NCBI RefSeq assembly: GCF_900497805.2
Contig: NW_020954590.1
Span: forward strand, 92,674,877-92,738,876
Reading direction: 5' to 3'
Source: Vombatus ursinus
Taxonomy: Eukaryota; Chordata; Mammalia; Diprotodontia; Vombatidae
Length of the DNA stretch: 64,000 bases
Positions 44,030-55,580 of the stretch are shown piece after piece. Both the position numbers and the translations under genes were made by a program. Below the pieces are notes generated by a model. That model searched no databases. It had not been told where the DNA came from and worked only from the letters and a program-made list of their open reading frames with translations. Each line of letters starts with the position of its first letter. The first letter of the stretch is position 1.

Positions 44030-47000
44030 TTGCCTACCCCCTGCCTGCATTAAACACGCAAATATGGATTATCAGCCATTAGATTTTCTTTTGTATAGAG
44101 GGTTGAATAAAACAACTGCAATGAAAGAACAGTGAACAATTGAAGGGACTTTCATTTGGATAGGAAGAAGTGATGAGCTTGGTACAGCTGGCTTCACAGG
44201 CTGAATTCGCTTTTCCTACTGACTTCAGCCCTCTCCCTAAAGGAGAGAAAATTACCTACCAATTCAGCAGATATGAACTTTAAGTCAGTCCCACCTCTAA
44301 GAGACAGGTAAGAAGAAATGGGCAGTTCCCTCTGCCATAGTCTCACCAATGTATGCTCATCAGCTCTAGGCCAGTAGGTCGGGGAAGAGCACCCTTTGTT
44401 CCTCAGCATCTGATTTCCATTGTGTTTATTGGGTTTCAAAGGAAGGAAAGGAGCCAGAACCAGAGATTAGGACCCCTAGTTGCTGCTGCCTGCTTTTCTC
44501 TTTACAAGGTGGACAACAAGAAGAATGGTTCTCCTACTCCTCTAGCTTCTCTCTTCCAGAAGTTCCCAAAAACACAGTCCCAGAAATCCAAGTTCAAACA
44601 TGTTGCCAACTGGTAAACTCTGAGATATTATCTGCTTGAGTCTCTATAGGAGCCCATGCAAAACAGATGTGATACACGCAAAATCAAAAGATAGAGGAAT
44701 GTCCCCCAGAGGGTTGACTGGACTTCCTCTGGAAGATCTATGAAAAGACATGGAGAAGAGGTATACAGACAAGGTAGGCATGGATGCTTGAGTTCTACCC
44801 CAATGGAGGGAGTACTCTCATCTAAGAGATTAGAACTGAAGTAATAAGTATTTAAGTATAAGATTTGTCATCTCTTCTAGCTGTACTATGTTGGAGGCAG
44901 TACCCCCATTACCAAGATCATACATCTATCAAAGTAGTCAAAGTTAAAAGAAAAGTTAATTATAAATCAAGGAATGTCCTAGAATTCACAAATTTGCAAC
45001 AAGAAACTTTTTTTTAACTAAATAGCATTATCTTTTCCTTCCAAGAAAGAGTAATATAATTTTTCACAGGCAGAAAACCATTTTTTTTAAATTAAAAAAT
45101 GCTGTTTTATGTATGCTAAATCCCATAATGAAATAGTATTACTAACTTTCATTTTCTCCCTGTATTCAATGAAAACCTGCATGCTATTATTATTTATATA
45201 AACATCTTTTTAAGAGCTTTTTTGTTATAACTGTTAAAAAAATACTTAGTTGTCACTAACTGTCAGCACAAGAAAAACATTTCCAACTTAAAAGGAGCTC
45301 CTAGAGACTAGAACAACTCAAAGTGTGTAACAGGCAAAGCTCTGTAATTTCTATTCTTTTCTTTTTCTTCTGGCATGCCCTTTCCCAGACACCCAGTGCC
45401 CTTCTACTGTTTCTCACAAGATTCTTCCCCCATTGCCTGCATGTCCCTTCCACCCCTGTAACCACTCACCCAGCACTGCTGCTCCTCACTTAAGATGTCA
45501 CTTGTAACCCCCAACCCCTCATCAAGGCCCACTTCCCTGCTTACTTATTCCTTCAATGTCCTATACTCAGGTATACCTTAGAAACTAATCCCAGAAATTA
45601 ACTGATACTCAGGTGTTAATGATTTCATTTAAAATTTAAATATTAACTGGGGAATACTAGACACCACATACCTTAATGTTCCAAAAATGATTCTTTAATA
45701 AAGGATTGCCAGATAATGGCAGACCTATAGATACTTCATTCTAACGTCAGAAGTCTCCATATCAGTATCAAGTAGTCCCCAAAGCAATAACTAGGACAGG
45801 GTGACAGGGGCTTTTCAACAAGACACCATCATTCAGTGGCTATACCTTCTTCTCATGATGGTCCCCGGACCCACTGTCTTTGTACCTCATGGTCTTTTGC
45901 TGGCCCTGCCAGCTGGCAGGACCTCCTCTTGCTCTCTCAGCTGGTCTAGATAGTGACCTATCTCAGACCCTATCCAGACAGAGTCCTATCACTTGGTGGG
46001 GTCTCTCCCAGGGGTTATTTCCCTTGGGAAACAAGGGGAGGATCCTGTCCTCCTCTTCTCCTACTTCCTCTACCTTGGCCAGGCCCTAGTGCGGTGGGGT
46101 GGGACAGATGGGGCTAAGGAATCAGAAATCATTGACTATGCTACAGGGACATGAAGTTGACTCTCTGAGGATGGGACATCCTATCTCTCACAATGACTGT
46201 TTTTTGTATCCTTCCCTCATCCCCCAACCCCATCTAATTAAATTTGTCCTAGAGGTTCAATAAATCTAGTTTCAGTTCTGATAGTCCCTACCACGTTATC
46301 CTAAAAGAGGTCATTTTTCAATTCTTTGATGGAAAAAAGTTTATCACTGCTTGATCTGAAAATAGTTCACTTCCAATTGGTGTAAAAAAAAAAGTCCCTG
46401 CCTAATGTTCCATGTAGAACTAAGAGGTGAGAAGCAATATTTGTAGATCTGCATTAACAAGTATCAAGTAAAGGTCATAGCCAGTGAGATTTGCTTTAAA
46501 GAGGTGAAGGAGGAGAAAGTGGGACTGTTCCAGCTTGACCTGCCTTAGAAGTAAGAGCAATTGCAGAGCTCAAAATTGCAGCCCCCAAAGAAAAATGTGA
46601 CACCATAGAAACATGGAGACAGAAATGATTGTGGGGATCCTCTTTTGATTGCTGCAATACCTCTCACCTCAAGTCATCTTTCTCTTCTCCCCTCCTCCAG
46701 AATCTCTTTTAAGTAGGTCATTTAACACTAACCTTATCAGAATGTTTCCTTAATGAGAATTCCCCTTTCCCTCCCAATAAAGTAAGATTATGTATATTTT
46801 TTTTAATGCATGTAGCTAATGTAGGGTAGAATTCGAAAATTAAAGGGTCCAAGTTGCTTGTGGTGATTAGAAATTCTAGGTTCATCGAGACTGGATCTAC
46901 ATAGAACAACTAAGGTGAACCGAAATTTGGAAACAAAATTTCAGTTCTAGTTAACAGATTCATTCAAGATCTACTTAGAGCAATAGTTGGAATAGTGGAC

Positions 47001-47120
47001 ATTTAGAACACTGCAGGAGCATCCAAGGTTTGAAGGGTCTTTCCTATAACCTTAGGAATATGATATTCCTCCTCATCTTCTCCCCTTCTTGCTACAACAA
47101 CCACATTCTCAGACCAATTC
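44030..47120. other. Stretch without recognised genes or named repeats
   Basis: About 3 kb of mixed composition. Pyrimidine-rich at 45355-45545 and more GC-rich at 45850-46100. Short open frames here (for example 45880-46089) have no motif I know. Parts could be decayed LTR-class or LINE sequence, but I cannot support a family. Confidence 0.3.
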
Positions 47121-47124
47121 TTTT

Positions 47125-48035
47125 TTTTAATCTTTAAAATAAAATTTTATTTGTACCTTTTGCTTTTATATCACCTATATTTTCCAATATATCCCTTCTC
47201 TCAGTTTCCCAGAAAACCATCCTTTGTAGCAAAGAATAAAAAAGAGGAAAATAATATCAATTCAGCAAAACTAATGAACACATTTTAAAAGTATGACATT
47301 ATATATAGCATTCCACCTCTGCAAAGTAAGTGAGGAGTGCCTTCTCACATCTCTTATTTAGGGCCAAGCATTATCATTATAGTTTCACAGAATAAAATTT
47401 GGATTGCTTTTCTTTTCATTTATAATCATGTTGTATCCTGTTTTCTGGTTTCTGTTTGCTTTACTTTGCATCAGTTCATTTAAATCATCTCATGCTCTAT
47501 ATTTATCATTTTTTACGGCACAGTGATATTCCATCACATTCATGTGCCACAACTTGTTGAGACATTCCCCAATTAATGGGCACCTACCTTCTAATTCTTT
47601 GCTACTACAAAAGTGCTATTATAAATATTTTGGTATCTGTGGGCTCTCTTTTTGTCACTGACCTCCTCAGAGCATATGGAATCTCTGGTTCAAAGAGAAT
47701 GGAAACTTTAGTAACTTAATTAGAATAATTTCAAATTGTTTTCCAGATTATTTGGACCATTCATGGCTCCACCAACAGTGCCTTAGTGTGCCTGTCCTTC
47801 TACAACTTCTCCAACATTGACTATCCCCTTCTGTTGCCATCTTTGCCAATCTGCTTGGTGTGAGGTGAAACCTCAGAGTTGATTTGATTTGAATTGCCCT
47901 TCTTGCTGTGAGTGATTTAGAGTAGTCTTTCATATTGTTAATAGTTTGCAATTCTTGTTTTTTGAACTGTTGTTCATATCCTTTGACTACTTCTCTATTG
48001 GGGAAGTACTTTTGGTCTTATATATTTGTTAGCTG
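47125..48035 (-). repeat. L1 3' fragment, minus strand, about 0.9 kb
   Basis: Starts at a T-run, then 'tttgcatcagttcatttaaa', 'gatattccatcacattcatg', 'ccacaacttgttgagacatt', 'ccccaattaatgggcacc', 'ccatctttgccaatctgctt', 'gtgaggtgaaacctcagag' and 'ctattggggaagtac' are the reversed order of the L1 ORF2 end and 3' UTR. 5'-truncated and decayed. Confidence 0.82.
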
Positions 48036-49045
48036 TCAGGCTGATTCTCAAGTTCAGCCTTACTTCAGGTATGAGGATACATAAGAAAACAAACTATATT
48101 CAGGTAGGTAAATAAAGGTCCATGAGCTAGACACAGAATTCAGTTTTGTCCAACACAGGAAAAAACTCTTGCTAATGCTTCTTCTGCTTGAGTACCTGTC
48201 CAGCCACCTACATTCAGGTAATTCCCACCTCATTTCCTTTGCCTAACTCTCTGAGAAGTCTATGGTCTCTTTCTAGTTTCTAATGGGATCCATCTTAGAA
48301 GTAAAGAGATAATGGTAAAACAAATAATTGTTTCAAGGACTACTTCAGTGTGATAGACAGTATCTTAGTGACCTGAAATAGTCAATTTGCCTTTAACTCA
48401 CTTTAAAGGAATAACTTAGGTCCTGGAGGGAATGAGGCTTACTAAGTAGTGAGTCTGATTTGTCCTAATGCGCTAGTGGAAACACATTCCAATGTGGCCA
48501 TTCTATCTATCTTTTGGAGGGAAATAAAAATTACTCCCAAATCTAGGTCCAGATGGTTCAGCACCTTACAGTCCCTATAACTGTATAACTATGCCTGGTT
48601 CCCAGGGACACAGCCTGAAAAGTAGATGGGAATGCGACTAAAGAGTGTGCTCACTCATGATTCTCTGGAGCATCCTCTTTTATGCCATTGGCCCTTGGAG
48701 ATATATTGTTCCTATTAACGAAAAATTTGCTTAGGGGAATCTTCTGCTCAGTCAGGAGTGCGGATCACAAAGGTGCCTCATTAACTACCTTCTCCATCTA
48801 GGAATAAATCCAGGTGGAAGGGAATATTTGGGAACCTGATTGAACCCAGGAAGCTCTTTCCCCCTCCACCCTTAGGGAATTTATACCCTCTAAAAAGAAA
48901 AATTACCTAGCACTTCCTAGTGGGAAATAAAAGATATAGAAAATGGATTGATGACTCTGATCTCAGTACACACTTAGATGCTGTCTGGTACCCTACTAAA
49001 AGTATGAAATAGATGTTAGATAAACCAAATGTATAAATGCCATAA
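48036..49045. other. Stretch without recognised features
   Basis: Mixed-composition DNA without a supported exon or named repeat. Confidence 0.3.
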
Positions 49046-49049
49046 TACT

Positions 49050-49330
49050 AGACTCCTGAGCAATAAGAATCATTTGTAATACATTAAAAATTATGTTGGG
49101 CAAAATTGATTGGTTTTTAATAGAGTTACAAGATTAGTAGATGAGGCAAATGCATTAGTTTTTATATGTCCTGATTTTACTAAAGTATTCAATATACTTA
49201 CATGAAATTTCCCTTGCTAAATCAATTTAAATTGACTTAGATATGAGCACTGTCATAGAAACTAAAAACTAACTGAAGGGCTGGCTCTTCTGAAGAAATA
49301 GTCATGTTCTAAGCTACAGGGAAGCTTATA
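49050..49330 (+). repeat. CR1/L3 LINE fragment from the reverse transcriptase region
   Basis: Read on the plus strand it gives FNRVTRLVDEANALVFICP then DFTKVFN, matching the CR1-clade pattern in which a '(L)DFSKAFD' motif of the reverse transcriptase follows a 'DEGNAVD'-like stretch. Only this short coding scrap remains and it is not open at either side. Confidence 0.6.
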
Positions 49331-49334
49331 CTAT

Positions 49335-50285
49335 AAACTTCAGTTATCTAGCATTCTATCAAACAGAAATCTTTAGTAATCACTGCTTTCATGCTTCATC
49401 TATACCCTGATCATTGATATACACAGTGATGACCTTGCTTGAGCTTTCAACACACTGAATTGCTTCTGAATCATAAGAGAAAAATAAAACTATGTTCAGT
49501 ATAATTTTATATATTATGGTAACCTAATTCTTTGAAGATTGGCCATCTATATGTGATATAGGTGGTTTCTCTCCATTAACTAGATTATACCAACTCTTGA
49601 CAATGCTAGATAACTGGGAATTCTAAAAATTCTAAAAATTGTAAAATGTTATAGCTCACTTTAGATTTTCAAAGATCTGGAAGGAGTTTAAAAATATGTT
49701 ACTGAAGTCATCAGGTGAAAAAAATTATACTTCACAAAGACAGAACCTGAGATATCTAAAAATAGCAAATTAAAACATAACTCAGGATCTTTTGAACTGA
49801 CATGCAACTTTGTATGTCTCTTACAAGAAAACACTCATGCACAATGAAATTATATCAAAACATAGAATTAAACCTGTCTTTGAGTAATGATATGTCCATG
49901 TAGCATAAATAAATCTGCAGATGATACTCTAAGTCTTGCCCATTCATTGGGAGCAAAGCTTTGACCTTTTCTTAATATCACTGAGGTAACTGCTAGCTTC
50001 CTCAATAAGAAGAAATATCCCTTTATGAAAGGACCTGGGTGGTGGTAGTGTTGTAGAGCAACAGCAATTCATGGAAACAATGTACTGTATGAAAGCAGAA
50101 AGCTTGCCCTTACAGGGAGATACCTTGACAGTGGCTTCCAAACCAGACTCTGTGATTAGGCACCCGAACTTATAAAACATTGCATGAAATGCCATCCCAA
50201 ACCATCAATTCATGTAAATTTGTTATAGAAGGCTATACCATGAAAGGGTATAGCTGGGATTCTGTAGCTAATAACATCATCAGTT
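49335..50285. other. A/T-rich stretch without recognised features
   Basis: No repeat family and no exon is supported. Confidence 0.35.
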
Positions 50286-50289
50286 CACA

Positions 50290-50485
50290 GGTTTATATAT
50301 TTAAAATTAGAATAGACCTGAGAGAAAATCTAATCCAACTCCCTTATTTTTACAGAAGAGTAAGCTGAGGACTAGAGAGGTTTTGACTTGCCCAAAGTCA
50401 CCAATTATTAAGTACAATTACAAAGATTCAAATCCAAGTCCTCTGACTACAAAGCTGGGTCTCTTTTCTTTGCCTCACTAAAGTT
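50290..50485 (-). repeat. MIR-related SINE, minus strand
   Basis: 'aatagacctgagagaaaatc', 'ttttacagaagagtaagctg', 'gacttgcccaaagtcacc' and 'gattcaaatccaagtcctc' are in reversed order. Confidence 0.68.
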
Positions 50486-50795
50486 ACAGATTTAAATCCC
50501 AGGAACTGTCAAAATTGGATTATTTCAGTGAAAGAGGAAGGAATATACTCTTTTATTTTATATGTAAAATGTACCTTCAAAGCTTTAATTTTCATCTTGT
50601 TTACTTTCAGTAAAGATGAGCAGGGGATTATTCAGTTTAATGACTGACTGGAGGCATTACAGAATAGCTACTGTCCTATCAGGCATACTGTCTATTAGCC
50701 TAAGATCAGGGAATGTTTTCCATCTTTTAGCCTATGAGCTGCTGAAATGTGCGATGGTCAGGTGAAAATATCTGCATATGTTATACATCAAAACT

Positions 50796-50892
50796 GTTTA
50801 TATATATGTGTGTGTGTGTATATATATATACACACACACACATATATAATGTATATACATATATACATATGCATACTATATAATATATACAC
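50796..50892. repeat. TA/TG/CA palindromic dinucleotide tract
   Basis: 50800-50849 reads tatata, then gtgtgtgt, then tatatata, then cacacaca, then tatata, so the two halves are near-perfect inverted copies about a TA-rich centre. More TA/CA-rich sequence follows to 50892. Confidence 0.9.
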
Positions 50893-50894
50893 AT

Positions 50895-51090
50895 AATCTT
50901 ATTTGAACCTTGCAATAACCCTGGGTAGTAGGTGCTATTATTATCTCTATTTTACAGATTAGAAAGCTGAGGCTGAGAGTTTAGATGATTTGCCCAGGGT
51001 AACACAGTCAGTAAATGCCTGATTTGAACTCTGGTCTTCTTTACTCCAAGTATAGCACTTTATCAACTATACCATCTAATTGCCTGTATA
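50895..51090 (-). repeat. MIR SINE, minus strand
   Basis: 'cttgcaataaccctgggtag', 'attatctctattttacagat', 'gatttgcccagggtaacac', 'gatttgaactctggtcttc' and 'actataccatctaattgcc' are in reversed MIR order, well kept. It abuts the palindromic tract. Confidence 0.78.
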
Positions 51091-51439
51091 TAATTCCTGT
51101 ATACATTTTTACATGCTGTTCTTTTATGACCAGAACAAGAATATTAGAGGCAGAGGAAAACTTCTGTTTGTATTACTTTTGTAGATATGACTTCTAATTT
51201 TTACTTTTTTATTTGCTTTACTTACTTTACTTAATTTTTCACTGAATATGGAAATGTTAGTAAAATCAAAATTTCACCTTGATGTTCTTCCTCCCTAACT
51301 CAAAAGACTTCCATGTTAATAGAGATTGTACAGTTTCCAGTATGCAGACATCACCTTAAAGAGATCGCTACAATGGATAACTTAAAGGGATGATGGTAGT
51401 GATTTCTATCAGGGTTTATTCTTCTATTTTTGTACATTC

Positions 51440-51490
51440 ATTTGTTCATAATTCAATAATTGTGGATTAAGTACCTACTACATACAAAAT
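51440..51490 (-). repeat. L2 tail, minus strand, left part split by a SINE
   Basis: 'caataattgtggattaagta' and 'cctactacatacaaaatg' are the reversed L2 tail; continues after 51733 with 'tgctgggctctgaagaagat'. Confidence 0.55.
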
Positions 51491-51733
51491 GATGACTAGG
51501 CGGCATAATTGATAGAGCACCAAGCCTGGAATTCAGGAAGACTTGAATTCAAATCCAGCCTCAGACACTTACTAGCTGTGTGACTCTGGGCAAGTCACTT
51601 AACTCCCTTTGCCTCAGTTTCCTCATCTGTGTAAAATGAACTGGAGAAGGAAATGGCAAACTACTCCAGTATCTTTCCAAGAAAACCCCAATGGAGTCAC
51701 CAAGACACAACTGAAAAATGACGGAACAACAGC
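51491..51733 (+). mobile_element. CORE-SINE with RTE-type tail
   Basis: 'atgactaggcggcataattg', 'agcctggaattcaggaagac', 'tgtgtgactctgggcaagtc', 'tttcctcatctgtgtaaaatg', 'ctggagaaggaaatggcaaa' and the tail 'gacggaacaacagc'. It sits in a minus-strand L2 tail. Confidence 0.88.
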
Positions 51734-51830
51734 AATATAGAATATATTATGCTGGGCTCTGAAGAAGATACAAAGATAATTAAGACAAAATAAAGACTTC
51801 TAAGAGTTTTAAAGAAAGGACTATGCAGTC
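51734..51830 (-). repeat. L2 3' region, minus strand, right part
   Basis: 'tatgctgggctctgaagaag' and 'atacaaagataattaagac' continue the copy begun at 51440. Confidence 0.5.
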
Positions 51831-51884
51831 AAATATTTTCCTTTTCATCAAGCTTGAAATATCTGAAGAGAATAGAATCAGAGA

Positions 51885-52215
51885 ATAAATCTTTCTCCAT
51901 TTGGCATTTAAAGCTCTTTACAATCTGGCCTCTTCCTATCTTTCCAGTCTTATTATATATCATTCCCCTTCGTGGTCTCTGTGGTCTGACCTACTGGTTG
52001 ACTTGCTTTTCCTCATGCCTGCCTGCTCCATGTTCCCATCTCACAGCCTGTCCACTTAGCATTCCCTCATGATAAGAAGATTCTCCCTCCCCACCTCTGC
52101 CTCTTGGAATCCTTCGTTTCTTTCAAACCTCAGCTCAGGCATCACCTATTAAGAGTTATTCTGGCCCCACTCCCAGTTACTAATACCTTCTCCTCTAATG
52201 TTACCTCATATCTAT
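51885..52215 (+). repeat. L2 LINE 3' fragment, left part
   Basis: 'ggcatttaaagctctttaca', 'atctttccagtcttattata', 'cctctgcctcttggaatcc', 'aaacctcagctcaggcatc' and 'ctcctctaatgttacctc' are in L2 order. A foreign block of about 370 bases follows before the tail resumes. Confidence 0.8.
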
Positions 52216-52581
52216 TTTTTTTAATGTTTTGCACAACAGGACACAAGCCTGGGGCTCATGGACCAAGGTCTGAGTGAGAGGTTGCTATTGCCCCTCCCCA
52301 TCTGGATGTTCCCAGGAATTCATCCTCCCTACTCAACCCAGACAGGCAAGAAAGAGACTGATTTGCTATCTGGGGCAATATTTTCTATGCACATCCAGGT
52401 CCAGCTCAGCAGCCTATCAAAAAGGAACATGTAAGTGGCCTGGGAACAGTCACAGAATACCTGTGCATGCTCAGAAATTGAGAGCATGGTCCTTCATCAT
52501 CCATGCCTGAAAGTAGGTTCACCAAACATCCTCGTGAGTCTCCTGCACGTGCTCCCAAGAATGGACACAAGTTGGACTATT
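52212..52581 (-). other. Unclassified block inside an L2, perhaps a retrocopy
   Basis: The L2 is interrupted by about 370 bases of different composition. At the left border is a T-run (52214-52222), and cctcatat / cctcatta stand at 52204 and 52582, so a minus-strand insertion ending in an A-tail with a short target duplication is possible. No frame could be tied to a known protein. Confidence 0.4.
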
Positions 52582-52755
52582 CCTCATTATACTTATAAAT
52601 AGCTATTTATGTGTTATCTTCCTGATTAGACTATAAGCTCTTTGAAGGCAGGGACTGTTTCACTTTTGTGTTTGTATTCTCAATAACTCATCATAGAATC
52701 TGCCACAACATAGGTGCTATATAAATGGTTGGTGATTGATTGATCTGATAGTTGT
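52582..52755 (+). repeat. L2 LINE 3' tail, right part
   Basis: 'gattagactataagctctttg', 'aaggcagggactgtttcac', 'cataggtgctatataaatgg' and 'tgattgattga' finish the L2 begun at 51885. Confidence 0.8.
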
Positions 52756-53001
52756 TGATAATTGATATTGTGGCCTATGTGTGATCTCACTGATGTAGCT
52801 GCTCCCTCTATCAATTAAGATTGCAACCTATCAGCACTTTCTCATTTGGTACTACTCTTCTTAATTTGTGATATCAAGCATCCAACCCAAAAAGCTCAGT
52901 AGGGAACACAATCTGGCCCTGGCCCAAACCCTCAATCCAGTAATTAAAGCTAGAGATGAATAAATTAAAGAAGATACTAAGCAATAAAAAAAAAAAAAAA
53001 T

Positions 53002-53525
53002 TATAGATCTAGTCTGCCCAAAGTCCTAGCCTAAAAAGAGGAAATGACTCCATAGCAACTGCAAGCAGAGATCAAAGACAAAAATAATGAATTTCCACAA
53101 GAATGACACGAATACCTAGAAGAAATGCAGCAAGAAATTTAAAAAGTGAAAGAGGAAGAACTGAAAGGGTAATGAACAGCTTAAGAGAGAAAGAGGTAAA
53201 CTTTATACTAACAATAGACTCCCTGTAAAAGGTAAATAAAACAAACAGAAGTCAACAGGCTCCCTGAAACAGTGAGAAATAGTAGAAGAAAATCAAGATA
53301 GAAAATGTAACATGTCTATTATCAAAAGCAACTGATCTGGCAAATTGGTCAACAAGAGCTCACTACACACCCTAAAAAACATGTTTGGTTTTTTTTAAAG
53401 CCTGGGTGCTATATTTCAAGAAATCATAACTGAAAAACTACGCAGATCTATTAAAACCAGAAGGTCAATTTAAGATAGAAAGAAGGTATTAATCATCTAC
53501 TTAAATAAATCCCCAAAAGAAAAGT
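53002..53525 (+). repeat. Old HAL1/L1 ORF1 remnant, left part
   Basis: Follows an A-run (52986-53000). The right end 'tatttcaagaaatcataac', 'ttaaaaccagaaggtcaat', 'aagatagaaagaaggtat' and 'aaatccccaaaagaaaag' aligns with 54955-55070 of the younger element next door, the ORF1p segment FQEIIQEY...LEPEGKIEIERI. Many stops and shifts. It is cut in this segment by the younger element and continues at 56523. Confidence 0.8.
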
Positions 53526-54005
53526 CCCGACTCAGGAGGGGCAGAGCCAAGATGGTGGAGGGAAAACAGTGGCTGTCTTGAGCTCTCCCCCAAAGCCCTC
53601 CAAATACCTAAAAAAATGGCTCTAAACAAATTCTAAAGCAGCAGAACCCACAAAAAGACAGAGTGAAACAAATTTCCAGCCCAAGACAGCCTGGATGGTT
53701 GATCACAAAGGTATATCGCGCCGGGCAGGGAGAGGAGCACAGTTCGGCATGGGTGCGCAGGCTGCAGCAACCCTGGAGCAGGCCTCAGAGGACTGAATCA
53801 CGGGCAGCTGTGTCAGTCTCCAGACTTCTCAACCCCTGAACGCTAAAGACAACTTAAAAGGTCAGTGAGAAAAGTCTGTGACTGTGGTGAGAGAGGAGCT
53901 AGGTTTCAGCCGCAAGTCTCCAGCGTGGCCCAGGGTTGCAGCTTTTTCCTGAGCTTCCAACCCACAGACTGAGGGGGAATCCAGTGGCTGATCAGAGGGG
54001 GATCG

Positions 54006-54086
54006 CAGGAATCTCTTTGCCAGTGCTGAGGCAGGAATCTCTTTGCTAGTGCTGAAGCAGGAATCTCTTGCTTTACCAGTGCTTGG
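54006..54086 (+). repeat. Triple 26-base tandem repeat in the HAL1 5' UTR
   Basis: Units at 54006-54031, 54032-54057 and 54058-54086 each start caggaatctctt and contain agtgct. The third is slightly longer. Confidence 0.85.
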
Positions 54087-54342
54087 ATCTGGGTCACAGT
54101 TCTGAGGGGCGGTCCTGGGGCGAGGAGCAACACTGGTACGGTGGAGCTTGTTGTGGCAGTGGAGAGAAAACACCTTGCCCCTTATCATACCACCTTGGAA
54201 GACCTGAAAATTTACAGGTCCCTAGAAGTACCTCTGAAAACAGCTATACAAACCCCTGAAGCTTGGGACAGTACACTCTTCACATTGGAAACAGACTTTT
54301 ACCTTAACAAAGAATTTAAAACTCAAGTAATTGGCTGGGATC

Positions 54343-55323
54343 ATGAGTAAGCAGCGCAAAAAGAGTCAGACTATATTATCTTACTTTGGTGACAAAGAAG
54401 ATCAAAACATACAACCAGAAGAAGACAACAAAGCCAAAGCTCCTACATCCAAAGCCTCCAAGAAAAATATGAATCAGTCCCAGGCCTTGGAAGAGCTCAA
54501 AAGAGATTTTGAGAAGTAAGAGAAGTAGAGGAAAAACTGAGAGTGATGAAAGAAAATCAGGAAAAACAAGTCAACAGCTTGCTAAAGGTGACCCAAAAAA
54601 ATACTGAAGAAAATGACACCTTAAAAAATAGCCTAACCCAAATGGCAAAAGAGGTCCAAAAAGCCAGTGAGGAAAAGAATGCCCTAAAAAAGCAAAATTG
54701 GCCAAATGGAAAAGGAAGTCCAAAAGCTTACTGAAGAAAATACTTCCTTAAAAATTAGAATAGAGCAATTGGAAGCTAGTGACTTTATGAAAAATCAAGA
54801 CACTGTAAAACAAATCCAAAAGAATGAAAAATTAGAAAACAATGTGAAATATCTCATTGGAAAAACAACTGACCTGGAAAATAGATCCAGGAGAGAGAAT
54901 TTAAAAATTATTGGACTATCTGAAAGCCATGATCAAAAAAAGAGCCTACACATCATCTTTCAAGAAATTATCCAAGAATACTGTCCTGATGTTTTAGAAC
55001 CAGAGGGCAAAATAGAAATTGAAAGAATCCACCGATCTCCTCCTGAAAGAGATCCCCAAAGGAAAACTCCTAGGAATATTGTAGCCAAATTCCAGAGCTC
55101 CCAGGTCAAGGAGAAAATATTACAAGCAGCCAGAAAGAAAACAATTCAAGTATTATGGAAACACAATCAGGATAACACAAGATTTAGCTGCTTCTACATT
55201 AAGGGACCGCAGGCCATAGAATATAATATTCTGGAGAGCAAAGGAGATAGGATTACAACCAAGAATCACCTACCCAGCAAAACTGAGTATAATCCTTCAG
55301 GGGAAAAAATGGTCATTCAGTGA
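54343..55323 (+). pseudogene. L1-type ORF1p (RNA-binding protein) of HAL1, frameshifted
   Basis: In L1 elements ORF1p forms trimers, binds its own RNA and acts as a nucleic-acid chaperone. The ATG at 54343 begins MSKQRKKSQTILSYFGDKED. The polar, Lys/Glu-rich middle (about codons 60-165, LTQMAKEVQKASEEK and NTSLKIRIEQLEASD) is the coiled coil. LENRSRRENLKIIGLSE starts the RRM-like domain, and IEIERIHRSPPERDPQRKTP with NIVAKFQ lies in the RRM/C-terminal border region. The last codons end KMVIQ at 55323. Total about 325 residues, close to the family length. The first frame ends at 54517-54519, reading shifts by one base through about 54540-54700, then returns to the first frame from 54706 on, so no full protein is made. 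Confidence 0.88.
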
Positions 55324-55554
55324 AATAGAGGACTTTCAAGCATTCTTGATGAAAAGACCACAGTTGAATGGAAAATCTGATTTTCAAACACAAGACTCGA
55401 GTGGAACATGAAGAGGTAAACAGGAAAGAGAAAATCATAAGAGACTTATTAAGGTTGAACTGTTTACATTCCTGCATGGAAAGATGATATTTGTAACTCA
55501 TGAGACCTTTGTCAGTATTAGGGTACTTGGAGGGGAAAAAATTATATGTATGTA

Positions 55555-55580
55555 TATATAGATATAGATAGATAGATAGA
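55555..55580 (+). repeat. (GATA)n microsatellite in the HAL1 3' UTR
   Basis: tatgtatg and gatagataga units. This place in the element is a known type of expandable repeat within the 3' UTR. Confidence 0.8.
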
